Below are positions 1-7,598 of a DNA stretch of 33,604 bases, piece after piece. The position numbers and the translations under genes were made by a program. This DNA is from JBDKLC01 sp964500215 (GTDB taxonomy: Bacteria > Patescibacteriota > Minisyncoccia > Phycocordibacterales > CAIZLB01), in NCBI GenBank assembly GCA_964500215.1, contig CAZCNA010000004.1:1-33604 (forward strand). The letters run 5' to 3'. The notes beneath the pieces were generated by a model. That model was not told the origin of the DNA. It searched no databases and saw only the letters and a program-made list of their open reading frames with translations. Each line of letters opens with the position of its first letter. Positions within the stretch are counted from its first letter, which is position 1.

Positions 1-555
1 CACGAGGGCAAGATAAAATTCACCTTCATGTTTTGCATATACAACGGCACCACCGAGTACTTTGATTGGCATTTCTTCGAATGGAATATCTTTTCTGCCT
101 TTGTTTTTTCGAGATGAAGTTTCGTCTTTTCCAGGTTCACCCATTTCTTTGTATACAGCGCCGAGTACGCCGTTTACGAATTTTCCAGATGTCTCACCCC
201 CGAATGTTTTTGCAAGTTCAATAGATTCGTTGATGGCAACTTTTGCAGGCACTTCCTTCTTGTCAGAAAACAGAAGTTCGTATAATCCGAGTCGAAGAAC
301 ATTTCGGTCAACAGGAGAGATTTTTTTGATTGGCCATTCAGGAGCGGCTTTTTCAATAATAGAATCAAGATCAGCTCGTTTCTTGATAACGCCATCAGCC
401 AAATTTTTCATAAACGAAAAATCACTCATACCGGGTGCAAATTCCTCTGCATTCCGTGTAAGAATGTTGCCGATAACACTATCGGGAAGACTACCAAAAT
501 CCCATTCAAAGAGGGACTGCATAACAATTGATCTTGAGAGATGCCTGTTGGCCAT
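1..555 (-). CDS. nusB: NusB transcription antitermination factor fused to a NUDIX-like C-terminal domain (partial)
   Basis: NusB binds boxA RNA with S10 (NusE) and supports rRNA antitermination. Translating the minus strand from the ATG at 553-555 gives 185 codons with no stop before the window edge. Residues 1-150 show the all-helical NusB pattern: RSIVMQSLFEWDF near the start, then PIKKISPVDRNVLRLGLYEL, VAINESIELAKTFGG and SGKFVNGVLGAVYKE. NusB proteins normally end soon after this. Here a charged linker (about 150-173) leads into VLGGAVVYAKHEGEFYLALV, which resembles the first strands of a NUDIX hydrolase. The NUDIX box would lie outside the window, so the fusion is an inference from about 25 residues. 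The gene lies 52 bases downstream of rpmF on the same strand and is probably co-transcribed. No Shine-Dalgarno is visible. Confidence 0.85.
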   Translation of the reverse strand, partial: MANRHLSRSIVMQSLFEWDFGSLPDSVIGNILTRNAEEFAPGMSDFSFMKNLADGVIKKRADLDSIIEKAAPEWPIKKISPVDRNVLRLGLYELLFSDKKEVPAKVAINESIELAKTFGGETSGKFVNGVLGAVYKEMGEPGKDETSSRKNKGRKDIPFEEMPIKVLGGAVVYAKHEGEFYLALV

Positions 556-607
556 GTTTATCTTTTTATTTTTTTATTGTCAAAATTCTATCGAAACGGG
601 CGCTGTG

Positions 608-838
608 TTACTTTGTTCGAGTTGATTCTTTTTCTTTTTTCTTAGCTGCTTTCTTTTCTACTTTAGCCTTAAGGTCAATAATTTTCTTGCCTTTGTACGC
701 ACCGCATTTAGAGCATGCAACGTGCTTTTGTCGAGGCGCTCCGCAATCTGCACAAAGAACCACACCCATCGCAGAGAGAGCATGATGACTTCGTCGATTT
801 CGGGTATGCCCCTTTGTATGACGCATGTGATTTACCAT
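608..838 (-). CDS. rpmF: 50S ribosomal protein L32
   Basis: Structural protein of the large ribosomal subunit. The 76-residue product starts MVNHMRHTKGHTRNRRSHHA, then carries two CxxC pairs (CADCG and CSKCG, about residues 29-32 and 42-45) forming a zinc ribbon, and ends in a Lys/Glu-rich tail. The four cysteines mark the zinc-binding form of L32. The start at 838 is preferred over the ATG four codons later because a -10 box sits 7 bases upstream. It is the first gene of a probable rpmF-nusB transcript on the minus strand. Stop codon TAA. Confidence 0.95.
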   Translation of the reverse strand: MVNHMRHTKGHTRNRRSHHALSAMGVVLCADCGAPRQKHVACSKCGAYKGKKIIDLKAKVEKKAAKKKEKESTRTK

Positions 839-845
839 GAGGAGT

Positions 846-873
846 AGTATACATTTTTCACTAAAATTCGCAA
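846..873 (-). promoter_or_regulatory. rpmF promoter predicting a leaderless mRNA
   Basis: On the minus strand a -35 TTGCGA (868-873), a 16-base spacer and a -10 TATACT (846-851) precede the rpmF ATG (836-838) by only 7 bases. A normal sigma70 start site would fall on or next to the A of the start codon. No Shine-Dalgarno is present. Confidence 0.6.
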
Positions 874-923
874 GGGAGGCCCCTCTTTGGGGGTTTTAGC
901 GTTGGTGGATAAACAATATACAT

Positions 924-962
924 AAAAAGTATCGGTGGGTGTCCAGAGGGCACCCACCGATA
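924..962 (-). terminator. Intrinsic terminator of the orphan gene at 976-1737
   Basis: A perfect 12-bp stem (930-941 with 951-962, TATCGGTGGGTG and its complement) with a 9-base loop is followed on the minus strand by five T (928-924). It starts about 13 bases after the TGA stop of the upstream gene. Confidence 0.85.
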
Positions 963-975
963 TTGCAATGCACGA

Positions 976-1737
976 TCAACCTGCATTTGCACGTTCTTTT
1001 AATCGTACGGCAGCATCACGTTGCGCCTGTAGCCGGACATACACATCACTACACTCAACAGCAATGATAGGATCCAGGCAAAGCACATCAAGTGCCTTTC
1101 TGAGTGCCGCTCTGGAACGGGTGTCCAGATACTTGACGTAGCTCCACAAAAGCGGAATTTGAATGATTTTGTAAGGGATCCCCTCCCATTCTACCTCACG
1201 ACAGTACAATCGATCCGTATGACCGGTCGCCAGCATTCTTCGAACAGAGTACCGGGAGTGTTCTTTCGTATTCACCAGTTGCGTCCCTGTGAGGATCACA
1301 CCCAATCGTAATTGCAGAATGTTCTGCACGAATGAAAGATGACCCTCCCGGTCGCTGTGGCCGCTGACAAACGGCAACGAGTACCGTTTTTTCTCTTCAA
1401 TCGACCGCAAGACGACTATGCCTCTCGAGCCCAAAGTGGGACTGTAAGAGAAAATAGTCATTAATGACATATCGATACGAACAGAACTTTTTGAACCGTT
1501 GATGTTGGACTCGTTGACTGACTGCGTGTCGCGCGTCTCGATGTACAAATCCCCAGAATCATGGCCTCGAGCCTTCCGCAGTTGTTTTGCTTGATAACGA
1601 CTACGCGGAGCACTTCCATGTCCATTGAACGCTCGCCGATGCGTATGTTCTGCCGGCATCTCAATCGCAGGGATAGTGGATTGCTGCTTTTGATACCGAT
1701 GATCTTTTTTGTTTAATGCACGTTTTCGTTTGCTCAA
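976..1737 (-). CDS. Orphan protein of unknown function, probably horizontally acquired
   Basis: I do not recognise this 253-residue product. The first 60 or so residues are basic and probably disordered (MSKRKRALNKKDHRYQKQQS). The rest alternates predicted strands and helices. The segment LPFVSGHSDREGHLSFVQ to LRLGV has the spacing of a NUDIX box but lacks the catalytic REXXEE residues, so a degenerate NUDIX-like fold is only a weak guess. Start: TTG at 1735-1737, supported by a Shine-Dalgarno AAAGGAG five bases upstream, a signal almost absent elsewhere here. Arginine codons are mixed (7 CGA, 8 CGT, 8 CGG, 1 CGC, 4 AGA), against 16 of 18 CGA in the gene at 9926. It stops with TGA with no backup stop. 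It has its own promoter and terminator, so it looks like a self-contained imported unit. Confidence 0.75.
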   Translation of the reverse strand: MSKRKRALNKKDHRYQKQQSTIPAIEMPAEHTHRRAFNGHGSAPRSRYQAKQLRKARGHDSGDLYIETRDTQSVNESNINGSKSSVRIDMSLMTIFSYSPTLGSRGIVVLRSIEEKKRYSLPFVSGHSDREGHLSFVQNILQLRLGVILTGTQLVNTKEHSRYSVRRMLATGHTDRLYCREVEWEGIPYKIIQIPLLWSYVKYLDTRSRAALRKALDVLCLDPIIAVECSDVYVRLQAQRDAAVRLKERANAG

Positions 1738-1742
1738 TTGAA

Positions 1743-1793
1743 CTCCTTTCAGTTGTTCTAAAAAAAGTGTACTCTTTTTTTGCTCTTCGTCCA
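1743..1793 (-). promoter_or_regulatory. Promoter and strong Shine-Dalgarno of the orphan gene
   Basis: Minus strand: -35 TGGACG (1788-1793), 16-base spacer, -10 TACACT (1766-1771), then AAAGGAG (1743-1749) five bases before the TTG start. The predicted leader of about 20 bases with a canonical ribosome binding site contrasts with the neighbours. The Shine-Dalgarno decides the TTG start. Confidence 0.6.
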
Positions 1794-1836
1794 GTTACTT
1801 ATTTTTACGTGGGTTCATACACATCGTAACTTACTA

Positions 1837-2514
1837 TCATAAAATTGATTTTAGAAAAGACATTCGATGTTCTTTTGAAGGACCGTGCGTTCGAATGGCA
1901 GAGATGTGCGCCTTCGTGCCATACCCTTTGTGAGCATGAAAAGCATATGCTGGATATTTTTTTGACAGATTCGTCATGTGTTTGTCACGGGAGACTTTGG
2001 CAATAATAGAGGCATACGAAATGATAGGTTCTTTTTCATCTCCTTTTATTATTGTTTCTTGATGAAGATATTCTGAAGGAGCATAGAGACTTCCATCGAG
2101 GAGCACAAGCACATCGTCGTATGAAAAATTTATTTTTGATTGAAGAAGAGTTAGATTTTTCTTCACCAATGATTTGATGCAGACGGCGATGCCTTTTGTA
2201 TCTATTTGTATCGCCGTCGCATATGAGAGCGCGTACTGAATCTGTGCAGCATCACTTCCCTTTTTCAAAATAGCGTACCACTGATTGCGTGATTGCTCAG
2301 ATAATTTTTTTGAATCTGTGAGACTGAGTCCGAGAGCCCTCGATTCATTTCTGAATAATTTCGCAAGAGAAGCTGAATTTTTTCTGAAATCATCAAAAGG
2401 CACAGCAACCGCACACACAGCCACGGGACCAGCAAGGGGGCCTCTTCCCACCTCATCTATCCCCACCAACCACTTAAATGTCTTTTGTTTGGGCCGTTTT
2501 TGGTTTTTCTTCAT
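1837..2514 (-). CDS. rnhB: Ribonuclease HII
   Basis: Cleaves RNA in RNA/DNA hybrids and removes misincorporated ribonucleotides. The 225-residue protein shows the RNase HII signature WLVGIDEVGRGPLAGPVAV (about 15-33, first catalytic Asp-Glu at 20-21), DSKKLSE, VLLDGS, SYASIIAKVSRDKHM and GYGTKAHISAI with THGPSKEHR. All are typical of an active enzyme. It is divergent from dnaE with overlapping promoter regions. Oddity: the ORF ends in three consecutive in-frame stops, TGA (1837-1839), TAG (1834-1836) and TAA (1831-1833), so the TGA is backed up at once by RF1-type stops. Confidence 0.95.
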   Translation of the reverse strand: MKKNQKRPKQKTFKWLVGIDEVGRGPLAGPVAVCAVAVPFDDFRKNSASLAKLFRNESRALGLSLTDSKKLSEQSRNQWYAILKKGSDAAQIQYALSYATAIQIDTKGIAVCIKSLVKKNLTLLQSKINFSYDDVLVLLDGSLYAPSEYLHQETIIKGDEKEPIISYASIIAKVSRDKHMTNLSKKYPAYAFHAHKGYGTKAHISAIRTHGPSKEHRMSFLKSIL

Positions 2515-2522
2515 AAAAAATC

Positions 2523-2544
2523 TATAATGGTATCATCTATTATA
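2523..2544. promoter_or_regulatory. Divergent rnhB/dnaE promoter region
   Basis: Only 29 bases separate the two divergent start codons. A plus-strand TATAAT (2523-2528) with a weak -35 (TTGGTT, 17-base spacer, inside rnhB) serves dnaE 15 bases before its ATG. A minus-strand TATAAT (2539-2544) overlaps the dnaE start and would serve rnhB, 24 bases from its ATG. The two polymerase footprints must overlap. Confidence 0.5.
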
Positions 2545-5500
2545 TGTCACGATTCGTCCACCTACATACGCACAGCCATTACAGCCTCCTTCAAGCCCTT
2601 CCAAAAATAAAGGCGCTTGTGAAAGCGGCAGTGGATTATGGCATGCCCGCCATCTCCCTCACCGACAATGGAAACATGTACGGAGCCATTCAGTTTTACA
2701 AAGAATGCCTCAAGCAAAATATCAAGCCAATTCTCGGTGTGGATTTTTACGTAGCAATTCGTACACGACATGACAAAGAACCTCGCATCGACAACCGACG
2801 TACTCGACTGGTACTCATCGCAAAAAATGTTGCTGGATACAAAAGCCTCATCAAACTGGTGACAGATTCATTCTTTGAAGGCTTCTATTATAAACCTCGT
2901 ATCGACCGAGAACTCATCCAAAAATATTCAGAAGGTCTTCTCTGTATCATGCCCTCATTCAGCGGTGAAATTACACAAGCACTCAAAGCCGGAAGTCTCG
3001 ATCGCGCTCGAGAAGTTGCCCAATTCTATCGTGACATCTTCAAAGATGATTTTTATATTGAAATAACCCACCATCCTGAAATCGAAGGCCATGAGGAGAC
3101 CATGCAAAAACTCATTGCTTTTGCACGAGAAGAAAAGATTGAGATTGTTGCCGCCCACGATACATATTATATAAAGCCAGATGACAAACAGGCGCGCGAA
3201 ACACTGCTCTCTATTCAGGATCAATTCAGCGAACGATCTTCTGAAGACCAAGCAGACATGTCATTCATTTCTCCAGAACAGGCTGAAGAACTTTTCAAAG
3301 ACACTCCAGAAGCACTCGACAACTGCGCGAAAATCGTCGAAAAAATTGATATGAAATTGGAGCTCGGAAAGTGGCTCTTCCCAGAATACAAAGTAGAAAG
3401 TGGTCTCTCTGCGGACGATGAACTGCACAAACTCACCTATGCTGGACTCGAACGACGACGAATGGAACTCAGTGATGTCGTGAAAGAACGTATTGAATAT
3501 GAGCTCAAAGTTATTCGAGACAAAGGATATGCGCCTTACTTCCTCGTGGTGGCGGACCTTCTTCGATACGCATATGAGAACGGTATTCTCACCAATATTC
3601 GAGGATCCGTTGCGGGATCTATCGTTACATACCTCACTGGTATTACGAACGTAGACCCTATCGCCTTCAATCTTCCCTTCGAACGATTCCTCAATCCAGA
3701 ACGACCTTCTGCACCGGATATCGACATGGACTACGCCGATAACCGTCGAGACGAAATGATTACATACGCTCGTCACAAATACGGTCAAGACAAAGTGGCC
3801 CAGATTGGTACATTCGGAACTATGGCCGCACGTGGAGCTGTGCGTGATGTTGCGAGAGCACTCAAATATCCATATACACTCGGAGACAAAATTTCAAAAC
3901 TCATTCCAATGGGTCAACAAGGATTCCCGATGACCATCGAGCGTGCTCTCAAAGAAACACCTGAGCTCAAAGAAATATATGACAAAGATGCTGATGTCCG
4001 AAAAATTATCGACATGGCTCAAAAAATTGAAGGGTGTGCAAGACACATTTCTGTACATGCTGCCGGCGTGGTGATTTCTCCTGTACCTATCACAGAACTC
4101 GTTCCCCTTCAGCTCGATCCAAAAGGTGAAGGCCGAATCATTACGCAATACGACATGCGTTCAGTGGATGAAGAAAACGCTGGACTTTTGAAATTCGACT
4201 TCTTGGGTCTCAAAAACTTGGCACAACTTGCCGATGCCCTCAGTCTCGCAAAAAAGATTGAAGGACTCGACATCGATATCGATCTCATTCCACTCGATGA
4301 CAAGAAAACATTCGAAATGCTCGCGCGTGGCGAAACATCCGGCGTATTCCAACTTTCTGGTTCTGGAATGACACAGGCGCTCAAGCAACTCAAACCATCT
4401 ACTATTCACGATATCAACGTTATGGTGGCGCTCTATCGACCAGGACCGATGGAAACAATCGACGAATACATCGCTCGAAAACACGGCAAACATAAAACCG
4501 TCTTTTATCATCCAAAAATGAAAGGCTTTTTGGAACGTACATACGGCCTCCTCGTGTATCAGGACGACCTCCTTATGACGGCCATCGAACTTGCTGGATA
4601 TTCATGGGGCGAAGTAGACAAATTCCGAAAAGCCGTTGGTAAAAAAATTCCAGAAGAAATGGCAAAGCAACACGAAAAGTTCGTCGAAGGTTGTCAGAAA
4701 TATTCTGGCATCACAAAAAAGCTTGCAGAAGATATTTGGAAATTGTTCGAGCCGTTTCAGGGATACGGTTTCAACAAAGCGCATGCCGCAAGTTACGGAA
4801 ACGTCGCATACAAAACGGCGTATATGAAGGCAAACTTCCCGGCTATCTATATGGCTGCTATTTTGACAGGAGCTCATGGCGACGTCGTCGAAATTGGCGA
4901 ATACATCACTGAGTGTAAACGAATGGGCATCCCTGTTCTCCCACCAGATATCAACGAATCTTTTGGTACATTCACCGTTATCAAAGGCAGCGGCATGAAT
5001 ACTCAAGGTGAACCGGAACCAGACAAAATCAGATTCGGGCTTTTTAGTATCAAAAACTTTGGAGAAGGAATTGCCAATGTCATTATCGAAGAACGAAAAA
5101 AGAATGGCCGTTTCAAAACGCTCGAAGAATTCCTCAATCGAATCAAAGACAAAAATCTCAATAAAAAATCACTCGAAGCGCTCATCAAATCTGGAGCCAT
5201 GGACGAATACGGTGATCGAGGTGTGATGCTTGCCAATCTTCCCGACCTTCTCGAATACAACAAAGAGCAACACAAAATGCCTGATGATCAAACATCTCTA
5301 TTCGGCGCATTTGCAGCATCTGCACCAACTCCCGCTTCATCAGAACACAATACAAACAAATACGGTGAGCATCTCAAACTCAAAGAAGAAGGTCACGCAC
5401 AACCAGCCGAAAAACTCGCATGGGAAAAAGAACTTCTCGGTCTCTTCGTCTCAGGTCACCCTCTCGACAAATACGCAGATATTTTCAAAAAAGGTGACAT

Positions 5501-5936
5501 CAGTATTGCCAATGTGAAGGCAATGATTGAATCGACAGAAGCAAAGAAACAAGCCGAACAAGACATTCTTGCACCAGCAATAGAAAGCGGGATGACAAGT
5601 ACTGATGAGCCATTTCCTTCTTCTGCCTCTGCCGCACCCGCAGCAAAATCAAAAGGCAAGCCAAAGAAAAAATTTGATGAAGGAACTCTCGTCATGATTG
5701 CCGGTATCATCGAAGAAGCAAAAGAAATTGCCACAAAGAAAGACCCCACGGTTCGTATGATGTTCATGCGTGTAGCTGATTTTACGGGAGCAATCGAAGT
5801 TGTTGTATTTCCAAAAACATACGAACAATACAAATCTATTTTACAGGTAGATAGATGTATTGTGCTCAAAGCAAAGACCTCTTATCGAGACGGCACACCA
5901 AGTCTCATGGCAGAAATCATAAAACCGCTCGCCTAA
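2544..5936 (+). CDS. dnaE: DNA polymerase III subunit alpha
   Basis: Replicative polymerase of 1130 residues, normal DnaE length with no intein. Order: PHP domain (about 1-230, FVHLHTHSHYSLL), palm and fingers with RGSVAGS (353-359), PDIDMDYAD (391-399; two catalytic Asp) and FDFLGLKNL (551-559; third Asp at 552), VALYRPGPM, the YGFNKAHAASYG region, and a C-terminal OB fold (about 1035-1130). The PHP domain has lost several metal ligands: TDHG is TDNG (N42), the conserved Cys of SGCLSG is F139 and NDxHY is HDTYY (205-209). PHP-borne proofreading is therefore unlikely and a separate DnaQ exonuclease would be needed. A low-complexity Ala/Ser/Pro stretch lies before the OB fold. Stop TAA; thrS follows after 78 bases. 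Confidence 0.98.
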   Translation: MSRFVHLHTHSHYSLLQALPKIKALVKAAVDYGMPAISLTDNGNMYGAIQFYKECLKQNIKPILGVDFYVAIRTRHDKEPRIDNRRTRLVLIAKNVAGYKSLIKLVTDSFFEGFYYKPRIDRELIQKYSEGLLCIMPSFSGEITQALKAGSLDRAREVAQFYRDIFKDDFYIEITHHPEIEGHEETMQKLIAFAREEKIEIVAAHDTYYIKPDDKQARETLLSIQDQFSERSSEDQADMSFISPEQAEELFKDTPEALDNCAKIVEKIDMKLELGKWLFPEYKVESGLSADDELHKLTYAGLERRRMELSDVVKERIEYELKVIRDKGYAPYFLVVADLLRYAYENGILTNIRGSVAGSIVTYLTGITNVDPIAFNLPFERFLNPERPSAPDIDMDYADNRRDEMITYARHKYGQDKVAQIGTFGTMAARGAVRDVARALKYPYTLGDKISKLIPMGQQGFPMTIERALKETPELKEIYDKDADVRKIIDMAQKIEGCARHISVHAAGVVISPVPITELVPLQLDPKGEGRIITQYDMRSVDEENAGLLKFDFLGLKNLAQLADALSLAKKIEGLDIDIDLIPLDDKKTFEMLARGETSGVFQLSGSGMTQALKQLKPSTIHDINVMVALYRPGPMETIDEYIARKHGKHKTVFYHPKMKGFLERTYGLLVYQDDLLMTAIELAGYSWGEVDKFRKAVGKKIPEEMAKQHEKFVEGCQKYSGITKKLAEDIWKLFEPFQGYGFNKAHAASYGNVAYKTAYMKANFPAIYMAAILTGAHGDVVEIGEYITECKRMGIPVLPPDINESFGTFTVIKGSGMNTQGEPEPDKIRFGLFSIKNFGEGIANVIIEERKKNGRFKTLEEFLNRIKDKNLNKKSLEALIKSGAMDEYGDRGVMLANLPDLLEYNKEQHKMPDDQTSLFGAFAASAPTPASSEHNTNKYGEHLKLKEEGHAQPAEKLAWEKELLGLFVSGHPLDKYADIFKKGDISIANVKAMIESTEAKKQAEQDILAPAIESGMTSTDEPFPSSASAAPAAKSKGKPKKKFDEGTLVMIAGIIEEAKEIATKKDPTVRMMFMRVADFTGAIEVVVFPKTYEQYKSILQVDRCIVLKAKTSYRDGTPSLMAEIIKPLA

Positions 5937-6014
5937 ATTGGTGAACTTCGCCGCGTCTTTATATAGGAAGAAAAACCTGCTACTATAGGCTAGTCATTAG
6001 TAATTACCATTAAT

Positions 6015-7490
6015 ATGAACAAGCCCAACATAGAACACGTACGACATACCCTTGCCCACCTCACAGCTGCGGCAATTACCGAACTCTATCCAAAGACGCT
6101 TCTTACCATTGGGCCTGCAGTAGATAATGGCTTCTATTACGATATGGATTTCGAAGATCCAATCTCAGAAAAGGACTTCCCAAAGATAGAACAAAAAATG
6201 CGGGAACTCCTCAAGACATGGAAAGACTTTTCTCACAAGGAGGTCTCTGCTGATGAAGCACGAACATACTTCGCTGATAACCCATACAAACTCGAACTCA
6301 TCGAAGAAATCGTAGCCAAAGGCGAACCGATCACTCTCTACACAGCCGGTACATTCACTGACCTTTGCCGAGGCGGACATGTTGAACATCCAAATACAGA
6401 CATCGACACACGCTCATTCAAACTTTCAAAAATCGCGGGTGCATACTGGCGAGGTGATGAAAAAAACAAAATGCTCAGTCGTGTGTACGGTCTCGCATTC
6501 AGCACAAAGGATGAACTTGCCGCATACGAGACAGTAGTAGAAGAAGCTGCAAAGCGTGACCACAAAAAGCTTGGTAAAGAAATGGGCCTCTTCGTTTTTT
6601 CAGAGCTCGTTGGTTCAGGTCTCCCCCTCTGGACACCAAAAGGAACATTCATTCGCGAAGCTCTCAATGATTTCGTATGGGAAATGCGAAAAGCTAAAGG
6701 CTATGAAAAGGTAACTATTCCACACATCACAAAGAAGGACCTCTACGAAACATCCGGTCACTGGTCAAAATTCGCAGATGAACTTTTCAAAATTGAGACA
6801 CGAGAAAAGCACCTCTTTGCGATGAAGCCAATGAACTGTCCTCATCACACTCAGATTTATGACAGTGCACAGCGAAGCTACAAGGATCTCCCTCAGCGAT
6901 ACTGCGAAACAACAATGGTGTATCGAGACGAACAGTCTGGAGAACTTTCAGGACTCTCTCGTGTACGATCTATTACTCAAGATGATGCCCACGTATTCTG
7001 CCGTGAAATTCAGATAGAAGAAGAAATGTTTGCCATCTGGGATATCATCGACACCTTCTACAAAACATTCGGATTCAATAATCTTCAGGTTCGTTTTTCA
7101 CGACATAATCCAGATGAATTTGAAAAATACATTGGATCAAAAGAAAACTGGAAAAAGGCTGAAGACCAGATTCAATCTATTATCAAAAAACGTGGCTACG
7201 AATACATCGACGGTCTCGGTGAAGCNNNNNNNNNNNNNNNNNNNNNNNNNNNNNNNNNNNNNNNNNNNNNNNNNNNNNNNNNNNNNNNNNNNNNNNNNNN
7301 NNNNNNNNNNNNNNNNNNNNNNNNNCGCGCAGCCAAGGTAGACAAACTTCCCTACTGGATCGTTATCGGTGACAAGGAACTCGAAGCTGGCAAAGTCACA
7401 CTCGAAAGTCGCGACAAAGGTCAGCTCGGACAGCTCGACCTCGCAGCAGTCATCGACCTCTTCACAAAAGAAATTCAGACGAAATCATAA
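6015..7490 (+). CDS. thrS: Threonyl-tRNA synthetase without TGS domain (interrupted by an assembly gap)
   Basis: Charges tRNA-Thr. The frame starts directly in the editing domain: HxxxH zinc/editing motif at H11 and H15 (VRHTLAHL), then RSFKLSKIAGAYWRGDEKN. The class II catalytic core follows with MKPMNCPHHTQIY (zinc-binding Cys) and motif 2 (TTMVYRDEQSGELSGLSRVR, then ITQDDAHVFC). After the N run come VDKLPYWIVIGDKELEAGKV and the C-terminal anticodon-binding end. An in-frame TAG at 5991-5993 rules out an upstream TGS domain, so the protein begins about 60 residues later than the usual 640-residue enzyme. About 125 family residues are expected across the gap, but 100 N cover only 33, so motif 3 and about 90 residues are missing from the assembly. 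ORF integrity across the gap is assumed. Confidence 0.93.
   Translation: MNKPNIEHVRHTLAHLTAAAITELYPKTLLTIGPAVDNGFYYDMDFEDPISEKDFPKIEQKMRELLKTWKDFSHKEVSADEARTYFADNPYKLELIEEIVAKGEPITLYTAGTFTDLCRGGHVEHPNTDIDTRSFKLSKIAGAYWRGDEKNKMLSRVYGLAFSTKDELAAYETVVEEAAKRDHKKLGKEMGLFVFSELVGSGLPLWTPKGTFIREALNDFVWEMRKAKGYEKVTIPHITKKDLYETSGHWSKFADELFKIETREKHLFAMKPMNCPHHTQIYDSAQRSYKDLPQRYCETTMVYRDEQSGELSGLSRVRSITQDDAHVFCREIQIEEEMFAIWDIIDTFYKTFGFNNLQVRFSRHNPDEFEKYIGSKENWKKAEDQIQSIIKKRGYEYIDGLGEXXXXXXXXXXXXXXXXXXXXXXXXXXXXXXXXXXRAAKVDKLPYWIVIGDKELEAGKVTLESRDKGQLGQLDLAAVIDLFTKEIQTKS
7226..7325. other. Assembly gap (100 N) inside thrS, true length larger
   Basis: A run of exactly 100 N. Flanking sequences are not duplicates of each other, so this is a real gap. 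Comparison with ThrRS family length suggests roughly 375 bases are missing rather than 100. Confidence 0.9.
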
Positions 7491-7510
7491 TCAGACAAAC
7501 AACAAAACAA

Positions 7511-7532
7511 AAAGCCCCATCACTGGGGCTTT
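7511..7532. terminator. Bidirectional intrinsic terminator between thrS and the VPDTG surface protein gene
   Basis: Perfect 8-bp stem AAAGCCCC (7511-7518) with GGGGCTTT (7525-7532) and a 6-base loop. T-rich sequence follows on both strands, stronger on the minus strand. It separates two convergent genes. Confidence 0.85.
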
Positions 7533-7598
7533 ATTGTTTCGACTATAGTCGAGAGAGTGAAAGCGAATATGAATATCTTTTCCCCCTCAAAAGGCTGA

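Noticed and set aside
555..583. TTGACA (578-583, minus strand) as a nusB promoter
   Set aside because: At a 17-base spacing the -10 would overlap the ATG with a poor hexamer; read-through from rpmF is simpler.
861..899. C/G-rich hairpin (CCCC/GGGG) near the rpmF promoter as a terminator
   Set aside because: The stem is short, its T tract is on the plus strand where no gene ends, and it overlaps the rpmF -35 region.
2544..5936. Intein in dnaE
   Set aside because: Length 1130 residues matches intein-free DnaE and the catalytic motifs are uninterrupted.
5937..6014. T-box or autoregulatory leader upstream of thrS
   Set aside because: Only 78 bases, with no stem-loop and terminator pair visible.
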